Positions 17,903 to 25,910 of a stretch of 64,000 nucleotides of DNA are shown here, piece by piece; the stretch's first letter is position 1, and every line of letters starts with the position of its first letter. This DNA is from Sporolactobacillus kofuensis (GTDB taxonomy: Bacteria > Bacillota > Bacilli > Bacillales > Sporolactobacillaceae): contig NZ_JBHSTQ010000002.1 in assembly GCF_042660205.1 (NCBI RefSeq), positions 124,001-188,000 of the forward strand. The letters run 5' to 3'. The translations under genes and the position numbers were made by a program. Below the pieces are notes generated by a model. That model did not search any database. It was not told the DNA's origin and was given only the letters and a program-made list of their open reading frames with translations.

Positions 17903-18478
17903 TTATAGTTCTGATTTATCTTTATTTCCATGTGCACGATACATGGTGAACACGCCATTGAACACATGATCATGACCTGAATAACTGTTGACTTCTACTC
18001 TCGTACGCACGCGCTCTTTGCGAATCACTTTAGCTTTGGCAACAACACGTTCTCCTGATTTTACCGGCCGTATGTAGTGTATTTCTGCTTTAGAAGTCAA
18101 TGCAAGAGCGTCATTGATTACGGCAACCGCCAGGGAGTTTGCCTGTGCAAATAGATGATGACCTCGAGCAATTCCCGTCCTTGTGAATACTAATTCTGGA
18201 GTAATTTCAAGAATAGATATGGCACTTATATCCAATTGCAAGTCAAGAATGTCACCAATCACTTCTTCTTGATGAAGTGCCTTAACTTCGTCAAATTGCC
18301 TTTTAGCCACATGTTTAATGCGTTCTCTTAATTCAGGAATGGATAACTCTAAGCGATCTAATCGGATTGTCTGCACGCTAACCGAAAACTTTTTCGACAA
18401 TTCGTCATCAGTAATAAAAGGATTGTCAGTAATGGTCTGTTTTAATAATGATTGTCGATCCTTTTTGTTCTTTCTCAT
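17903..18478 (-). CDS. fapR: fatty acid biosynthesis repressor FapR
   Basis: Malonyl-CoA-responsive repressor of fatty acid and phospholipid genes. The 191-residue protein has a DeoR-like helix-turn-helix N-terminus (NPFITDDELSKKFSVSVQTI, about 17-36) and a C-terminal hot-dog fold domain (GHHLFAQANSLAVAVIND, then GERVVAKAKVIR) that binds malonyl-CoA. A FapR-type operator lies just upstream of its own start, so it is autoregulated together with fabD, fabG and acpP. The usual second gene, plsX, is absent. Confidence 0.95.
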   Translation of the reverse strand: MRKNKKDRQSLLKQTITDNPFITDDELSKKFSVSVQTIRLDRLELSIPELRERIKHVAKRQFDEVKALHQEEVIGDILDLQLDISAISILEITPELVFTRTGIARGHHLFAQANSLAVAVINDALALTSKAEIHYIRPVKSGERVVAKAKVIRKERVRTRVEVNSYSGHDHVFNGVFTMYRAHGNKDKSEL

Positions 18479-18524
18479 TGATACCGCCGCCGTCCTCGTT
18501 CATCGTTCATTGTGTTCAATTCAC

Positions 18525-18544
18525 AATTAAGACTAGGTAATAAT
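18525..18544 (-). promoter_or_regulatory. FapR operator upstream of fapR
   Basis: The minus strand reads ATTATTACCTAGTCTTAATT, very close to the FapR-box consensus I know from Bacillus (ATTAGTACC followed by a spaced inverted half). It lies just downstream of a TATACT -10-like hexamer and about 50 bases before fapR, a position suited to repression. Confidence 0.75.
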
Positions 18545-18676
18545 AGTAAGTATACCATATCTTATCTGTAGCGGGTAGCACCGGCAAATGAGTGGATGTG
18601 TCGAGCTTTTCTCTGACTGTTCACTGATAAAATATAGTACGGATAGTTCACATACCGTATGAGTCAGACATTCTTC

Positions 18677-18710
18677 TCAAAAATGACACGTATTTATGTA
18701 CGTGTTCATT
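18677..18710 (-). terminator. rho-independent terminator of recG
   Basis: ACACGTA and TACGTGT pair around CATAAA on the minus strand and are followed by CATTTTTG, about 15 bases after the recG stop. Confidence 0.7.
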
Positions 18711-18725
18711 TGGACAAGGGTTTCA

Positions 18726-20774
18726 CTAATCTAAATGAACTGAAGAGGTCAATCCGGATTCAATAAGGGGCTGACGAAGTTGTGCGTATTGTTCATCATG
18801 CCAGAACTTTGAATCACTGACCAATTTTGCAGCATCATCTCTTGCAGTAGCCAGCGTACGGTAGTCATGAACCATATCTGCCAACTTAAATGAAGGCACA
18901 CCACTCTGTTTTTTTCCAAAAAAATCTCCGGGTCCGCGTAATTTGAGATCATAAGCAGAGAGCTTGAAGCCATCGGTCGTTTCAGTCATCATTCGCATTT
19001 TCTCACGACTTGCTTCCGATTTAGCATCTGCAAGAAGTACACAATACGATTGGGTATTGCCACGTCCTACCCTGCCACGGAGCTGATGGAGCTGAGACAG
19101 GCCGAATCGATCTGCATCATAAATAATCATTAGAGACGCATTGGGCACGTTAACCCCGACCTCGACAACAGTTGTTGAGACAAGAATCTGAGCCTTATGA
19201 TCCTTAAAAGAATTCATGACCTCTTCCTTTTCTTCTGGAGCAAGCTTTCCATGCATCAAAGCAACGCGATACTGAGGTAACGCTTGGGATAGGTATGCAT
19301 GAACATCCAGTGCATTCTGCACATCGAGCTGTTCAGATTCCTCTATTAAGGGGCAGATGACATACGCTTGTCGCCCTTGATCAAGTTCCTTTTTCATGAA
19401 TGTAAGGACTCGATCCATAACGTTTTCCTGAACCCAATAGGTCTTGATCTTCTTTCTTCCACCGGGAAGTTCATCAATTGTTGATACATCCATATCTCCA
19501 AATACAGAAAGTGCAAGTGTTCTTGGGATGGGCGTTGCGGTCATATACAACACATCAGGTTCTTTCCCTTTCAAGCGTAATGCGCCTCGCTGACGTACAC
19601 CGAAGCGATGTTGCTCATCCGTCACAACGAAGCCTAATTTTTGAAAAAGAACTTCTGGTTGGATTAGAGCATGCGTGCCTACAAGTATGTGAATGCTTCC
19701 TTCTGCCAAATGTTCAAGCAGCGCTTTTCGCTTCTTCCCCCGTACACTTCCTGTTAATAGTCCCACAGTGATTCCAAACGGCCTAAAGAGTTCTTCCAGA
19801 TAATCTGCATGCTGTTCTGCAAGTATTTCTGTTGGTGCCATCAGCGCCCCTTGATAGCCTCCCGTTACAGCCGCATAAAGGGCAATCGCAGCAACAACAG
19901 TTTTACCAGAACCTACGTCACCTTGGAGTAATCGATTCATTGGCGATGACGATGCCAAGTCACGTAAGATTTCATCGATTACCCGGTTCTGTGCTTGAGT
20001 CATAGCAAAAGGAAGCAGACCAATAAACTTGTGGACCAATTCTTGATCCACAGGAATAGGGTTACCGATGGATGAGGAACGGTTCATTTGTTTATAAGCC
20101 TGCAATTTAAGTTGATAAAATAAAAACTCTTCATAAACCAAACGTCTTCTTGCTTGATGCAGGCGCTCACGTTCCTCGGGAAAATGAATAATCTGCACAG
20201 CCTCTTTCTTACCAATCAGCTTATAAGCTTGTCTTAAGCTTTCAGGAAGAGTTTCTTGAATGCAGTCCGGGTATTGAGCAAACGCTTGTTTTATGAGCGT
20301 CCTCATTTTTTTAATGGAGACACCCGACTTAACAGGATAGACAGGTGCCCATTGTGCATGAGTTTCTGGCTTCCCTGTTTTGAAATCGGTAGATGTCAAG
20401 ACTGCACGATTTCGGTCCCATTTACCGGTTACCGTTACCGGCTCGCCGAGTGTTAGACTTCGTTTCAAAAAAGGTCGATTGAATAGAATAACCGTGATAA
20501 GGTAACGCCCCGACAGCACGCGCACAGATAGTCTTGACTTTTTTTTGCCATAATAATTAAGTAACGGTTCGCTCTGAATAATACCGGATACCGTCGCCAT
20601 TTCTTGATCCTGGACATCTGCAAGATTTCTTAATTCATAGTTATCATATCGATAAGGATAATAGTCGACTAGGTTTTCAACTGTTGTGATCCCTAAAGTT
20701 CCCAGTTCTTCAGCTAGGCGTGTTCCGACCCCTTTTAAATTTTGTATTGGTATATTTGTTTTCGCTGTCGTCAT
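18726..20774 (-). CDS. recG: ATP-dependent DNA helicase RecG
   Basis: Branch-migration helicase that remodels stalled replication forks. The 682-residue protein has an N-terminal wedge domain with OB fold (about 1-250), then a superfamily 2 motor with LLQGDVGSGKTVVAAIA (motif I), VTDEQHRFGVRQR (DEQH box), TATPIPRTLAL (motif III) and QLHQLRGRVGRG (motif VI). Its ATG overlaps the sdaAA stop by four bases. Confidence 0.96.
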   Translation of the reverse strand: MTTAKTNIPIQNLKGVGTRLAEELGTLGITTVENLVDYYPYRYDNYELRNLADVQDQEMATVSGIIQSEPLLNYYGKKKSRLSVRVLSGRYLITVILFNRPFLKRSLTLGEPVTVTGKWDRNRAVLTSTDFKTGKPETHAQWAPVYPVKSGVSIKKMRTLIKQAFAQYPDCIQETLPESLRQAYKLIGKKEAVQIIHFPEERERLHQARRRLVYEEFLFYQLKLQAYKQMNRSSSIGNPIPVDQELVHKFIGLLPFAMTQAQNRVIDEILRDLASSSPMNRLLQGDVGSGKTVVAAIALYAAVTGGYQGALMAPTEILAEQHADYLEELFRPFGITVGLLTGSVRGKKRKALLEHLAEGSIHILVGTHALIQPEVLFQKLGFVVTDEQHRFGVRQRGALRLKGKEPDVLYMTATPIPRTLALSVFGDMDVSTIDELPGGRKKIKTYWVQENVMDRVLTFMKKELDQGRQAYVICPLIEESEQLDVQNALDVHAYLSQALPQYRVALMHGKLAPEEKEEVMNSFKDHKAQILVSTTVVEVGVNVPNASLMIIYDADRFGLSQLHQLRGRVGRGNTQSYCVLLADAKSEASREKMRMMTETTDGFKLSAYDLKLRGPGDFFGKKQSGVPSFKLADMVHDYRTLATARDDAAKLVSDSKFWHDEQYAQLRQPLIESGLTSSVHLD

Positions 20775-21673
20775 TGCTCTTTGATCATCGATGACTGTGC
20801 ATCCGAACCGAAAATTTGTTTTTTAAGCGCTCGGCCTGTCTTTGTGTCTGCCAATCCACCAAGTGCAGTCTCTCTTAACGCAACCGGCATCATACGCCCT
20901 ACTCGGTACATCGCATCAATCACTTCGTCACAGGGTATTAAGCTTTTTATTCCAGCTAGAGCCATATCTGCTGCCACAATTGCGCTCGATGCGCCAATTG
21001 CATTGCGTTTCACACAAGGTGCTTCAACTAATCCTGCGACAGGATCACAAATCAACCCCAGCATGTTTGCAAGGGCAATTGCCATTGCATGTGCGGATTG
21101 TTCCGGGGTCCCTCCCGCTAATTCAACCGCAGCAGCGGCTGCCATTCCGGTTGCTGAGCCTACTTCAGCTTGACATCCTCCTGCAGCCCCTGAAATGGAT
21201 GCGTTATTTGCGATAACAAATCCAAATGCTCCGGCAGTAAAAAGAAAATCAACCATTTGTTCACGGCTTGGATGAAGCTTGGATTGGAGACCAAATAAAA
21301 CACCTGGGACAACGCCTGCTGAGCCTGCTGTCGGTGTCGCACAGATGGTTCCCATAGCTGCGTTTACTTCATTTGTGGCCATTGCCTTACTGACTGAATC
21401 AAGCAATACAGTACCAGACAAAGGTTGCTTATTTTTTAAGTAAGCTTGTAATTTACGTGCGTCTCCGCCTGATAAACCGGAGCGTGATTTAATATCCTCA
21501 TTAATTCCCCGTTGAACGGCCTGCTCCATAACCTCCAAATTGCGGGACATTTTAGAAAAAATGTCTTCACGACTTCTTCCGGTTGTCTCCATTTCAGTCC
21601 GAATCATGACTTCGGAAATGGCTATATGTTGTTGATCAGCAAGGTTCACTAATTCCTCTATGGTACGAAACAT
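20771..21673 (-). CDS. sdaAA: L-serine dehydratase, alpha subunit
   Basis: Iron-sulfur subunit of the two-chain enzyme that deaminates L-serine to pyruvate and ammonia. The 300-residue protein has the cluster-binding cysteines in GTICATPTAGSAG, LGLICDPVAG and VEAPCVKRNA, plus GGCQAEVGSATGMAAAA. It follows sdaAB after 27 bases and overlaps recG, as in B. subtilis. Confidence 0.95.
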   Translation of the reverse strand: MFRTIEELVNLADQQHIAISEVMIRTEMETTGRSREDIFSKMSRNLEVMEQAVQRGINEDIKSRSGLSGGDARKLQAYLKNKQPLSGTVLLDSVSKAMATNEVNAAMGTICATPTAGSAGVVPGVLFGLQSKLHPSREQMVDFLFTAGAFGFVIANNASISGAAGGCQAEVGSATGMAAAAAVELAGGTPEQSAHAMAIALANMLGLICDPVAGLVEAPCVKRNAIGASSAIVAADMALAGIKSLIPCDEVIDAMYRVGRMMPVALRETALGGLADTKTGRALKKQIFGSDAQSSMIKEQ

Positions 21674-21700
21674 GAAGACTCCTCCTTTTCCAGCAATTTT

Positions 21701-22363
21701 TTATGATAAAACAGCTACATTCAGGATGTTTGGAAGGCCAGAAATTTCTGCTGCCATTCCCTCATCGATTTCTTCATCTGTTTGAATGACCATCAATGCT
21801 AAACTGCCTTTTTTTTGGCGAGATACTTCCATATAGGAAATATTCTTCTCATATTTTGCAATCAATCCCGCAACTTCAGCAACTGACCCGTACTTATCAT
21901 GATGGAGTACAAGCAATGCGGGATTACTCCCAGACAATGATATGGAAAATCCATTGACTTCAGTGATCTCAATTTTACCTCCGCCAATGGAAACACCAAC
22001 CAGTTCAAGTTCATCGTCACCTGTTGCTAAGTGGATTCGCGCTGTATTCGGCTCTTCAACTTGTGTGTTTTTATCAATGTGAAACGAGATATCTATGCCC
22101 AATTCTTCAGCGATTTGAAGTGACTCAGGAAGCCGTTTGTTACTCTCATCAAAATCAAGCAAACCTGCCACAATAGCAACGTCTGTTCCATGCCCCTTAT
22201 AAGTTTCAGCGAATGAACCATAAAGTGTAATGATCACCCGCTCGGGGCGTACGCCGAACAATTTGCGAGCCATGCGACCAATTTTTGCCGCACCTGCTGT
22301 GTGTGAACTGGAAGGACCAACCATTACTGGTCCGATAATGTCAAATACACTCCGATATTTCAT
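21701..22363 (-). CDS. sdaAB: L-serine dehydratase, beta subunit
   Basis: Regulatory partner of SdaAA. The 220-residue protein begins MKYRSVFDIIGPVMVGPSSS, followed by HTAGAAKIGRMAR, and has FAETYKGHGTDVAI. A C-terminal ACT domain (LLVLHHDKYGSVAEVAGLI, ending LPNILNVAVLS) probably senses serine. I choose the ATG at 22363 over one three codons upstream, because AGGGG lies nine bases before it. Its end is 27 bases before sdaAA. Upstream it nearly touches yloU; yloV (fakA), which normally separates them, is missing. Confidence 0.95.
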   Translation of the reverse strand: MKYRSVFDIIGPVMVGPSSSHTAGAAKIGRMARKLFGVRPERVIITLYGSFAETYKGHGTDVAIVAGLLDFDESNKRLPESLQIAEELGIDISFHIDKNTQVEEPNTARIHLATGDDELELVGVSIGGGKIEITEVNGFSISLSGSNPALLVLHHDKYGSVAEVAGLIAKYEKNISYMEVSRQKKGSLALMVIQTDEEIDEGMAAEISGLPNILNVAVLS

Positions 22364-22376
22364 GATTGGCATCCCC

Positions 22377-22778
22377 TTACTGATGTAACGATTGGTCTTC
22401 AGAAACTGTTTCTTCTTCTAAGAGACGAACCCCTTGGACAAAAATATTAATCGAAGCAGCATCTAATCCTAATGTTTTATTCAATGTCTGTTTCACTCTA
22501 TTTTGTACATTCATTGCAACTTCAGAAATGCGTGTTCCGTAACTTACGATAATGTACATATCAATAAGTAAGTTCTGATCTTCATCGAACCGAACAATGA
22601 TGCCTCGGCTAAAATTTTCTTTTTTAAGAAGTTCAGCGAATCCATCCTTTAATTGGTTTTTGGATGCCATTCCGACAATTCCGGCACAGTCCAATGCCGC
22701 ACCGCCAACAATTTTTGCAACCACATCAATAGATATATCAATTTGTCCGAAATTATTAGTCATGGAAACCGTCATCAT
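22377..22778 (-). CDS. yloU: Asp23/Gls24 family envelope protein (YloU)
   Basis: A 133-residue member of the Asp23 (DUF322) family. It has ISIDVVAKIVGGAALDCAGIV in two adjoining pieces near the N-terminus, the central VRFDEDQNLLIDMYIIVSYG, and VQNRVKQTLNKTLG. Family members are linked to the cell envelope or alkaline stress, and the exact role of YloU is not known. The ATG has AGGAGG upstream. It is divergent from rpmB, as in B. subtilis. Confidence 0.9.
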   Translation of the reverse strand: MMTVSMTNNFGQIDISIDVVAKIVGGAALDCAGIVGMASKNQLKDGFAELLKKENFSRGIIVRFDEDQNLLIDMYIIVSYGTRISEVAMNVQNRVKQTLNKTLGLDAASINIFVQGVRLLEEETVSEDQSLHQ

Positions 22779-22952
22779 TGAACCCTCCTGTTAGGCTGTT
22801 TATTATTTTTTTTACATATAGGCATAAATACCAAATATACGAATCATTTTACATAGGAATGCATATCGTTATTTTACACTAGCCTCCTTGAAATTTAAAG
22901 CAACGTAAAGAGCAACTCCTTTCATAATACATAACTTTTGTAACAAAAAAGG

Positions 22953-23646
22953 CAAGGTTGACCGAGGAGGCTCATGGATCGCCCGCGGCAAGCGAGCAAT
23001 CGATGCTCAATTCATACAAATAAGGATGGATTAGTTCTTTGCCCAGTTTGCTCGAAACTAAGAAAAACACAGTGAAGATGCGAGACGCCCGCGGCAAGCC
23101 AGCAATCGAAGCTCAATACATACAAATAAAGATGGATTAGTTCTTTGCCCAGTTTGCTCGAAACTAAGAAAAACACAGTGAAGATGCGAGACGCCTGCGG
23201 GAGTGCGAGCCAAGTGAGACCCCGCAGAGAGCAAGGTTGACCGAGCAGGCTCACGGATCGCCCGCGGCAAGCGAGCAATCGAAGCTCAATTCATACAAAT
23301 AAGGATGGATGAGTTCTTTGCCCAGTTTGCTCGAAACTAAGAAAAACACAGTGAAGATGCGAGACGCCTGCGGGATCAGCGAACCAGTGAGACCCCGCAG
23401 ACCCTTGCCTGTTCGAGGAGGCTCACGGATCGCCCGCGGCAAGCGAGCAATCGATGCCCAATACATACAAAATAAGGATGGATTAGTTCTTTGCCCAGTT
23501 TGCTCGAAACTAAGAAAAACACAGTGAAGATGCGAGACGCCTGCGGGAGTGCGAGCCAAGTGAGACCCCGCAGAGAGCAAGGTTGACCGAGGAGGCTCAC
23601 GGATCGCCCGCGGCAAGCGAGCAATCGATGCCCAATACATACAAAT
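22953..23646 (+). repeat. tandem array of the dispersed repeat, 173-base period
   Basis: Five units run head to tail on the plus strand: A (22953-23074, 5' truncated), B (23075-23180, 106 bases), C (23181-23353, 173), D (23354-23526, 173) and E (23527-23646, 3' truncated). Each full unit begins AAGATGCGAGACGCC, then shows TGCGGGA, GAGACCCCGCAGA, GGCTCACGGATCGCCCGCGG, AAGCGAGCAATCGA, ATACAAATAAGGATGG and TTTGCCCAGTTTGCTCGAAA. Unit B lacks about 67 internal bases, joined at a shared GCC/CGCGG sequence. The array fills most of the yloU-rpmB gap; the 174 bases on its yloU side (22779-22952) hold no gene that I can see. Its orientation is opposite to that of the single copies in absolute terms, but the same relative to rpmB. 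Overlapping open frames inside the array are by-products of the repeat. Confidence 0.92.
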
Positions 23647-23659
23647 ACTGTCCTACAGG

Positions 23660-23688
23660 TTGCAAGCAATGGACTGACGTGTTACTAT
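23660..23688 (+). promoter_or_regulatory. sigma-A promoter of rpmB
   Basis: TTGCAA (23660-23665) and TACTAT (23683-23688) are 17 bases apart, 45 bases before the rpmB start. The tandem array ends only about 14 bases upstream of the -35. Confidence 0.75.
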
Positions 23689-23733
23689 AAAGCTATTGTG
23701 TTAATGAATTGCATGGTCAAGGAGGTCATCCAA

Positions 23734-23922
23734 GTGGGACGTCGATGCTTTGTTACCGGCAAAACAACGAAATTCGGTCAGAACCGTTCGTTTGCTGAAA
23801 ATAAATCAAAAAGAACGTTTAAAGCAAATCTGCAAAAAGTACGCATTCTTGTTGATGGAAAACCAAAACGCGTTTATGTATCAACAAAAGCACTTAAAGC
23901 AGGTAAAGTTGAACGCGTTTAA
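23734..23922 (+). CDS. rpmB: 50S ribosomal protein L28
   Basis: A 62-residue basic ribosomal protein, the only plus-strand gene in the window. GRRCFVTGKTTKFG, then NLQKVRILVDGKPKRVYVST and LKAGKVERV are diagnostic. The start is the GTG at 23734 with AGGAGG eight bases upstream. The two Cys-x-x-Cys pairs of zinc-binding L28 are not present (only one Cys), so this looks like the zinc-independent form. It is flanked by its own promoter and a strong terminator. Confidence 0.95.
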   Translation: MGRRCFVTGKTTKFGQNRSFAENKSKRTFKANLQKVRILVDGKPKRVYVSTKALKAGKVERV

Positions 23923-23965
23923 TGTTTAATTATGCGCATTCATGATTAATCGTGCTCCGGTACTT

Positions 23966-24003
23966 AAAAAGTCCAATCCCAGTGCACTGGGATTGGACTT
24001 TTT
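23966..24003. terminator. bidirectional terminator after rpmB
   Basis: A perfect 38-base palindrome: AAAAAGTCCAATCCCAGTG and its exact complement. T runs on both strands let it end rpmB (plus) and any leftover transcription from the minus side. Confidence 0.9.
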
Positions 24004-24107
24004 CATTTCAAACGTTGATTTGGCAAATGATTTAACACATAGGTAAACAATCGATGCATCGGCCTGAAAGAACATCCATCACATTATAACCAACTTTTTC
24101 TCACGTC

Positions 24108-24137
24108 AAAAAGAGTCCCCACTTGAGAGACTCTTTC
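24108..24137 (-). terminator. rho-independent terminator of spoVM
   Basis: AAAGAGTC and GACTCTTT pair around a loop (TCTCAAGTGGG) and continue into TTTTTGACG on the minus strand, 17 bases after the spoVM stop. Confidence 0.8.
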
Positions 24138-24153
24138 TGATGATGTGAGCAGT

Positions 24154-24234
24154 TTACCCTTTCCGAAAGGAACCGAGGAGTGCTCTCACAATACCAGCTA
24201 AAAATCGAGGCAACTTAATTGTGTAAAATTTCAT
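24154..24234 (-). CDS. spoVM: stage V sporulation protein M (26-residue peptide)
   Basis: Too short for ordinary gene finding, but clear when translated: MKFYTIKLPRFLAGIV, then RALLGSFRKG. This amphipathic helix recognises the curved forespore membrane in the mother cell and recruits SpoIVA for coat assembly. Compared with the B. subtilis peptide, as I recall it, the Pro in IKLP and the RALLGSFRK tail are kept. The ATG has AAGGAGGAG upstream. It lies between rpmB and thiN, its standard place. Confidence 0.95.
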   Translation of the reverse strand: MKFYTIKLPRFLAGIVRALLGSFRKG

Positions 24235-24285
24235 TGCACTGCTCCTCCTTGTCAAGCGCCGTCATCCTTTATCACGTGCTTCTAG

Positions 24286-24314
24286 AATATATGAGGTAAG
24301 TGCAGAAACTATAA
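24286..24314 (-). promoter_or_regulatory. possible sigma-E promoter of spoVM
   Basis: On the minus strand TTATAGT (24308-24314) is followed after 14 bases by CATATATT (24286-24293), resembling the sigma-E pattern (KMATATT, about 14 bases, CATACANT) with a few mismatches. It lies about 50 bases upstream of spoVM. spoVM is sigma-E dependent in B. subtilis; the match here is only moderate. Confidence 0.4.
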
Positions 24315-24331
24315 CTGGAAATAGAGAGCGA

Positions 24332-24973
24332 TTAATCACTGCATTGCATCATTAAGAGATACCCTTGTGATAAAGCTACGGTGAATACATTTGCTTCAGC
24401 TTCATTGCTGATGCATAAACTCGATCCGAGTGGTAGATCGGCCTCTTGAAGCGGGTATTTAACACCCTTTAAAGTCAATCCAGTCACTTTTTCGGATAGA
24501 GAAAGAAATGAAAGATAACGGTAAAATATATTCTTCTTTATATGATATGTGCCTGGAGTGAGTAAAGTGATACAATTTCTACGATCCATTATTTCCAGTT
24601 TCGTAGTCATGTGCGCCGCTTTCATCAGCAACTGTACACTTGCGAGCGCATGATCTTGACGCCCACCGGTTACCCCTAACAAAAGACACTGCTCCGGTGA
24701 TTGACTCAGAGCCCAATCAAGGGCAAGTTCTAGATCAGTTTTATCTTTTTCAGGCGGAAAGATGGAGAGTTGTAAGCCGCTGTGATTTACCTTCGCACGT
24801 TCATCTTCAGACAAAGAATCAAAGTCACCGAATGCACGGATCGGACGAATATTGTTATTCACTAACACCATAGTACCATGGTCTGCACCGACCCATTGAT
24901 AATCACGAAATTCAGAGGATTGGAGATCCGGAATGAGGGATTCAGGACCGCCGGCTACAATCGCTAATTTCAT
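24332..24973 (-). CDS. thiN: thiamine pyrophosphokinase
   Basis: Transfers pyrophosphate from ATP to thiamine to make the cofactor thiamine diphosphate. The 213-residue protein has VGADHGTMVL, AFGDFDSLSEDE, FPPEKDKTDLELALDWAL and GVTGGRQDHALASV in the N-terminal catalytic domain, and a beta-rich C-terminal half. The ATG has an AGAGGTG site. It follows rsgA by 44 bases; rpe, which lies between them in B. subtilis, is missing. Confidence 0.94.
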   Translation of the reverse strand: MKLAIVAGGPESLIPDLQSSEFRDYQWVGADHGTMVLVNNNIRPIRAFGDFDSLSEDERAKVNHSGLQLSIFPPEKDKTDLELALDWALSQSPEQCLLLGVTGGRQDHALASVQLLMKAAHMTTKLEIMDRRNCITLLTPGTYHIKKNIFYRYLSFLSLSEKVTGLTLKGVKYPLQEADLPLGSSLCISNEAEANVFTVALSQGYLLMMQCSD

Positions 24974-25017
24974 CGGGGATTCACCTCTTTTTCTACCTTG
25001 AAATCCATTCTCCAGAG

Positions 25018-25899
25018 TTAATATTTTTTTCTCTGGTTAATTTCATTAAAAAAGACTTGGTAATGCGCATAGCGTTTCTGATCGATCTTCTTTTCTGAGA
25101 TTGCCTCTTTCACCATACAGTCTGGTTCTGCAATATGCGTACATCCTCTGAATCGGCAATGGTCGCGATATCCGTCAAATTCTGGAAAACAATGTTCAAG
25201 TTCCGTAACTGTGATATCTGGCAATTCCAGTGAACTGAATCCAGGCGTATCGGCGACATAGCCATTTACACCTATTGGCATCAGCTCAACATGCCGGGTC
25301 GTATGTTTCCCGCGACCTAGCGACTGAGAAATTGCCTGTGTATCAATGCTTAACGATTGATTCAGATGATTGAGCAAAGTAGACTTGCCCACTCCTGATT
25401 GTCCAGTTATCACGCTGATTCGATTTTCCATCTGGTTACGTAGCGCATCCAGCCCTTCATTATTCATACTGGATGTAATGACTACTGGATAGCCAATGCG
25501 CGCGTATGTGTCTACACGCAGGCGCATTGCTTCAGCTTCGACTTGAGAGAGTAAATCCCATTTTGTTAGACAAATCAATGGATCGATATTCTGCGCTTCC
25601 ATCTGCACAAGAAAGCGATCAAGTAATTGACTGTCAAATGCGGGTTCAGCAACAGAAAAAACAAGAATTGCTTGATCGATGTTTGCAATCGGCGGGCGTT
25701 TCAATTCATTTTTTCGCTTCTGTATTGAAAGAATATATCCATCTGTCGGTTTCTTCGCCTCATAGCCGACATGATCTCCTACCAATGGACTTAGCCCTCT
25801 TTTTCTGAAAACCCCTCGAGCTCGGCATTGGATCTGTTGTTGACCATCGTTGACATAATAGAAACCACTTAGGGCTTTAATAATCGTTCCTTCCAACAT
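25018..25899 (-). CDS. rsgA: ribosome small-subunit-dependent GTPase RsgA (CpgA)
   Basis: Circularly permuted GTPase that checks late 30S assembly. An N-terminal OB fold (about 1-65) precedes the permuted G domain: LTKWDLL (G4), then ITGQSGVGKSTLLNHL (G1), SLGRGKHTTRHVEL (G2) and DTPGFSSL (G3). A zinc knuckle with Cys and His residues (CRFRGCTHIAEPDC) closes the fold. It lies directly after prkC and may be phosphorylated by it, as known for CpgA. Confidence 0.95.
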   Translation of the reverse strand: MLEGTIIKALSGFYYVNDGQQQIQCRARGVFRKRGLSPLVGDHVGYEAKKPTDGYILSIQKRKNELKRPPIANIDQAILVFSVAEPAFDSQLLDRFLVQMEAQNIDPLICLTKWDLLSQVEAEAMRLRVDTYARIGYPVVITSSMNNEGLDALRNQMENRISVITGQSGVGKSTLLNHLNQSLSIDTQAISQSLGRGKHTTRHVELMPIGVNGYVADTPGFSSLELPDITVTELEHCFPEFDGYRDHCRFRGCTHIAEPDCMVKEAISEKKIDQKRYAHYQVFFNEINQRKKY

Positions 25900-25910
25900 G
25901 TTAAAACTCC

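Noticed and set aside
22953..23646. Possible CRISPR array
   Set aside because: The repeats are 173 bases long and directly adjacent, with no unique spacers and no cas genes.
23012..23669. Several open frames of 70-130 codons in the repeat array
   Set aside because: They are the same frame repeated in each unit, have no ribosome sites, and are GC-rich by-products of the repeat.
24154..24331. Empty gap between rpmB and thiN
   Set aside because: Not empty: spoVM is encoded here, only too short to stand out.
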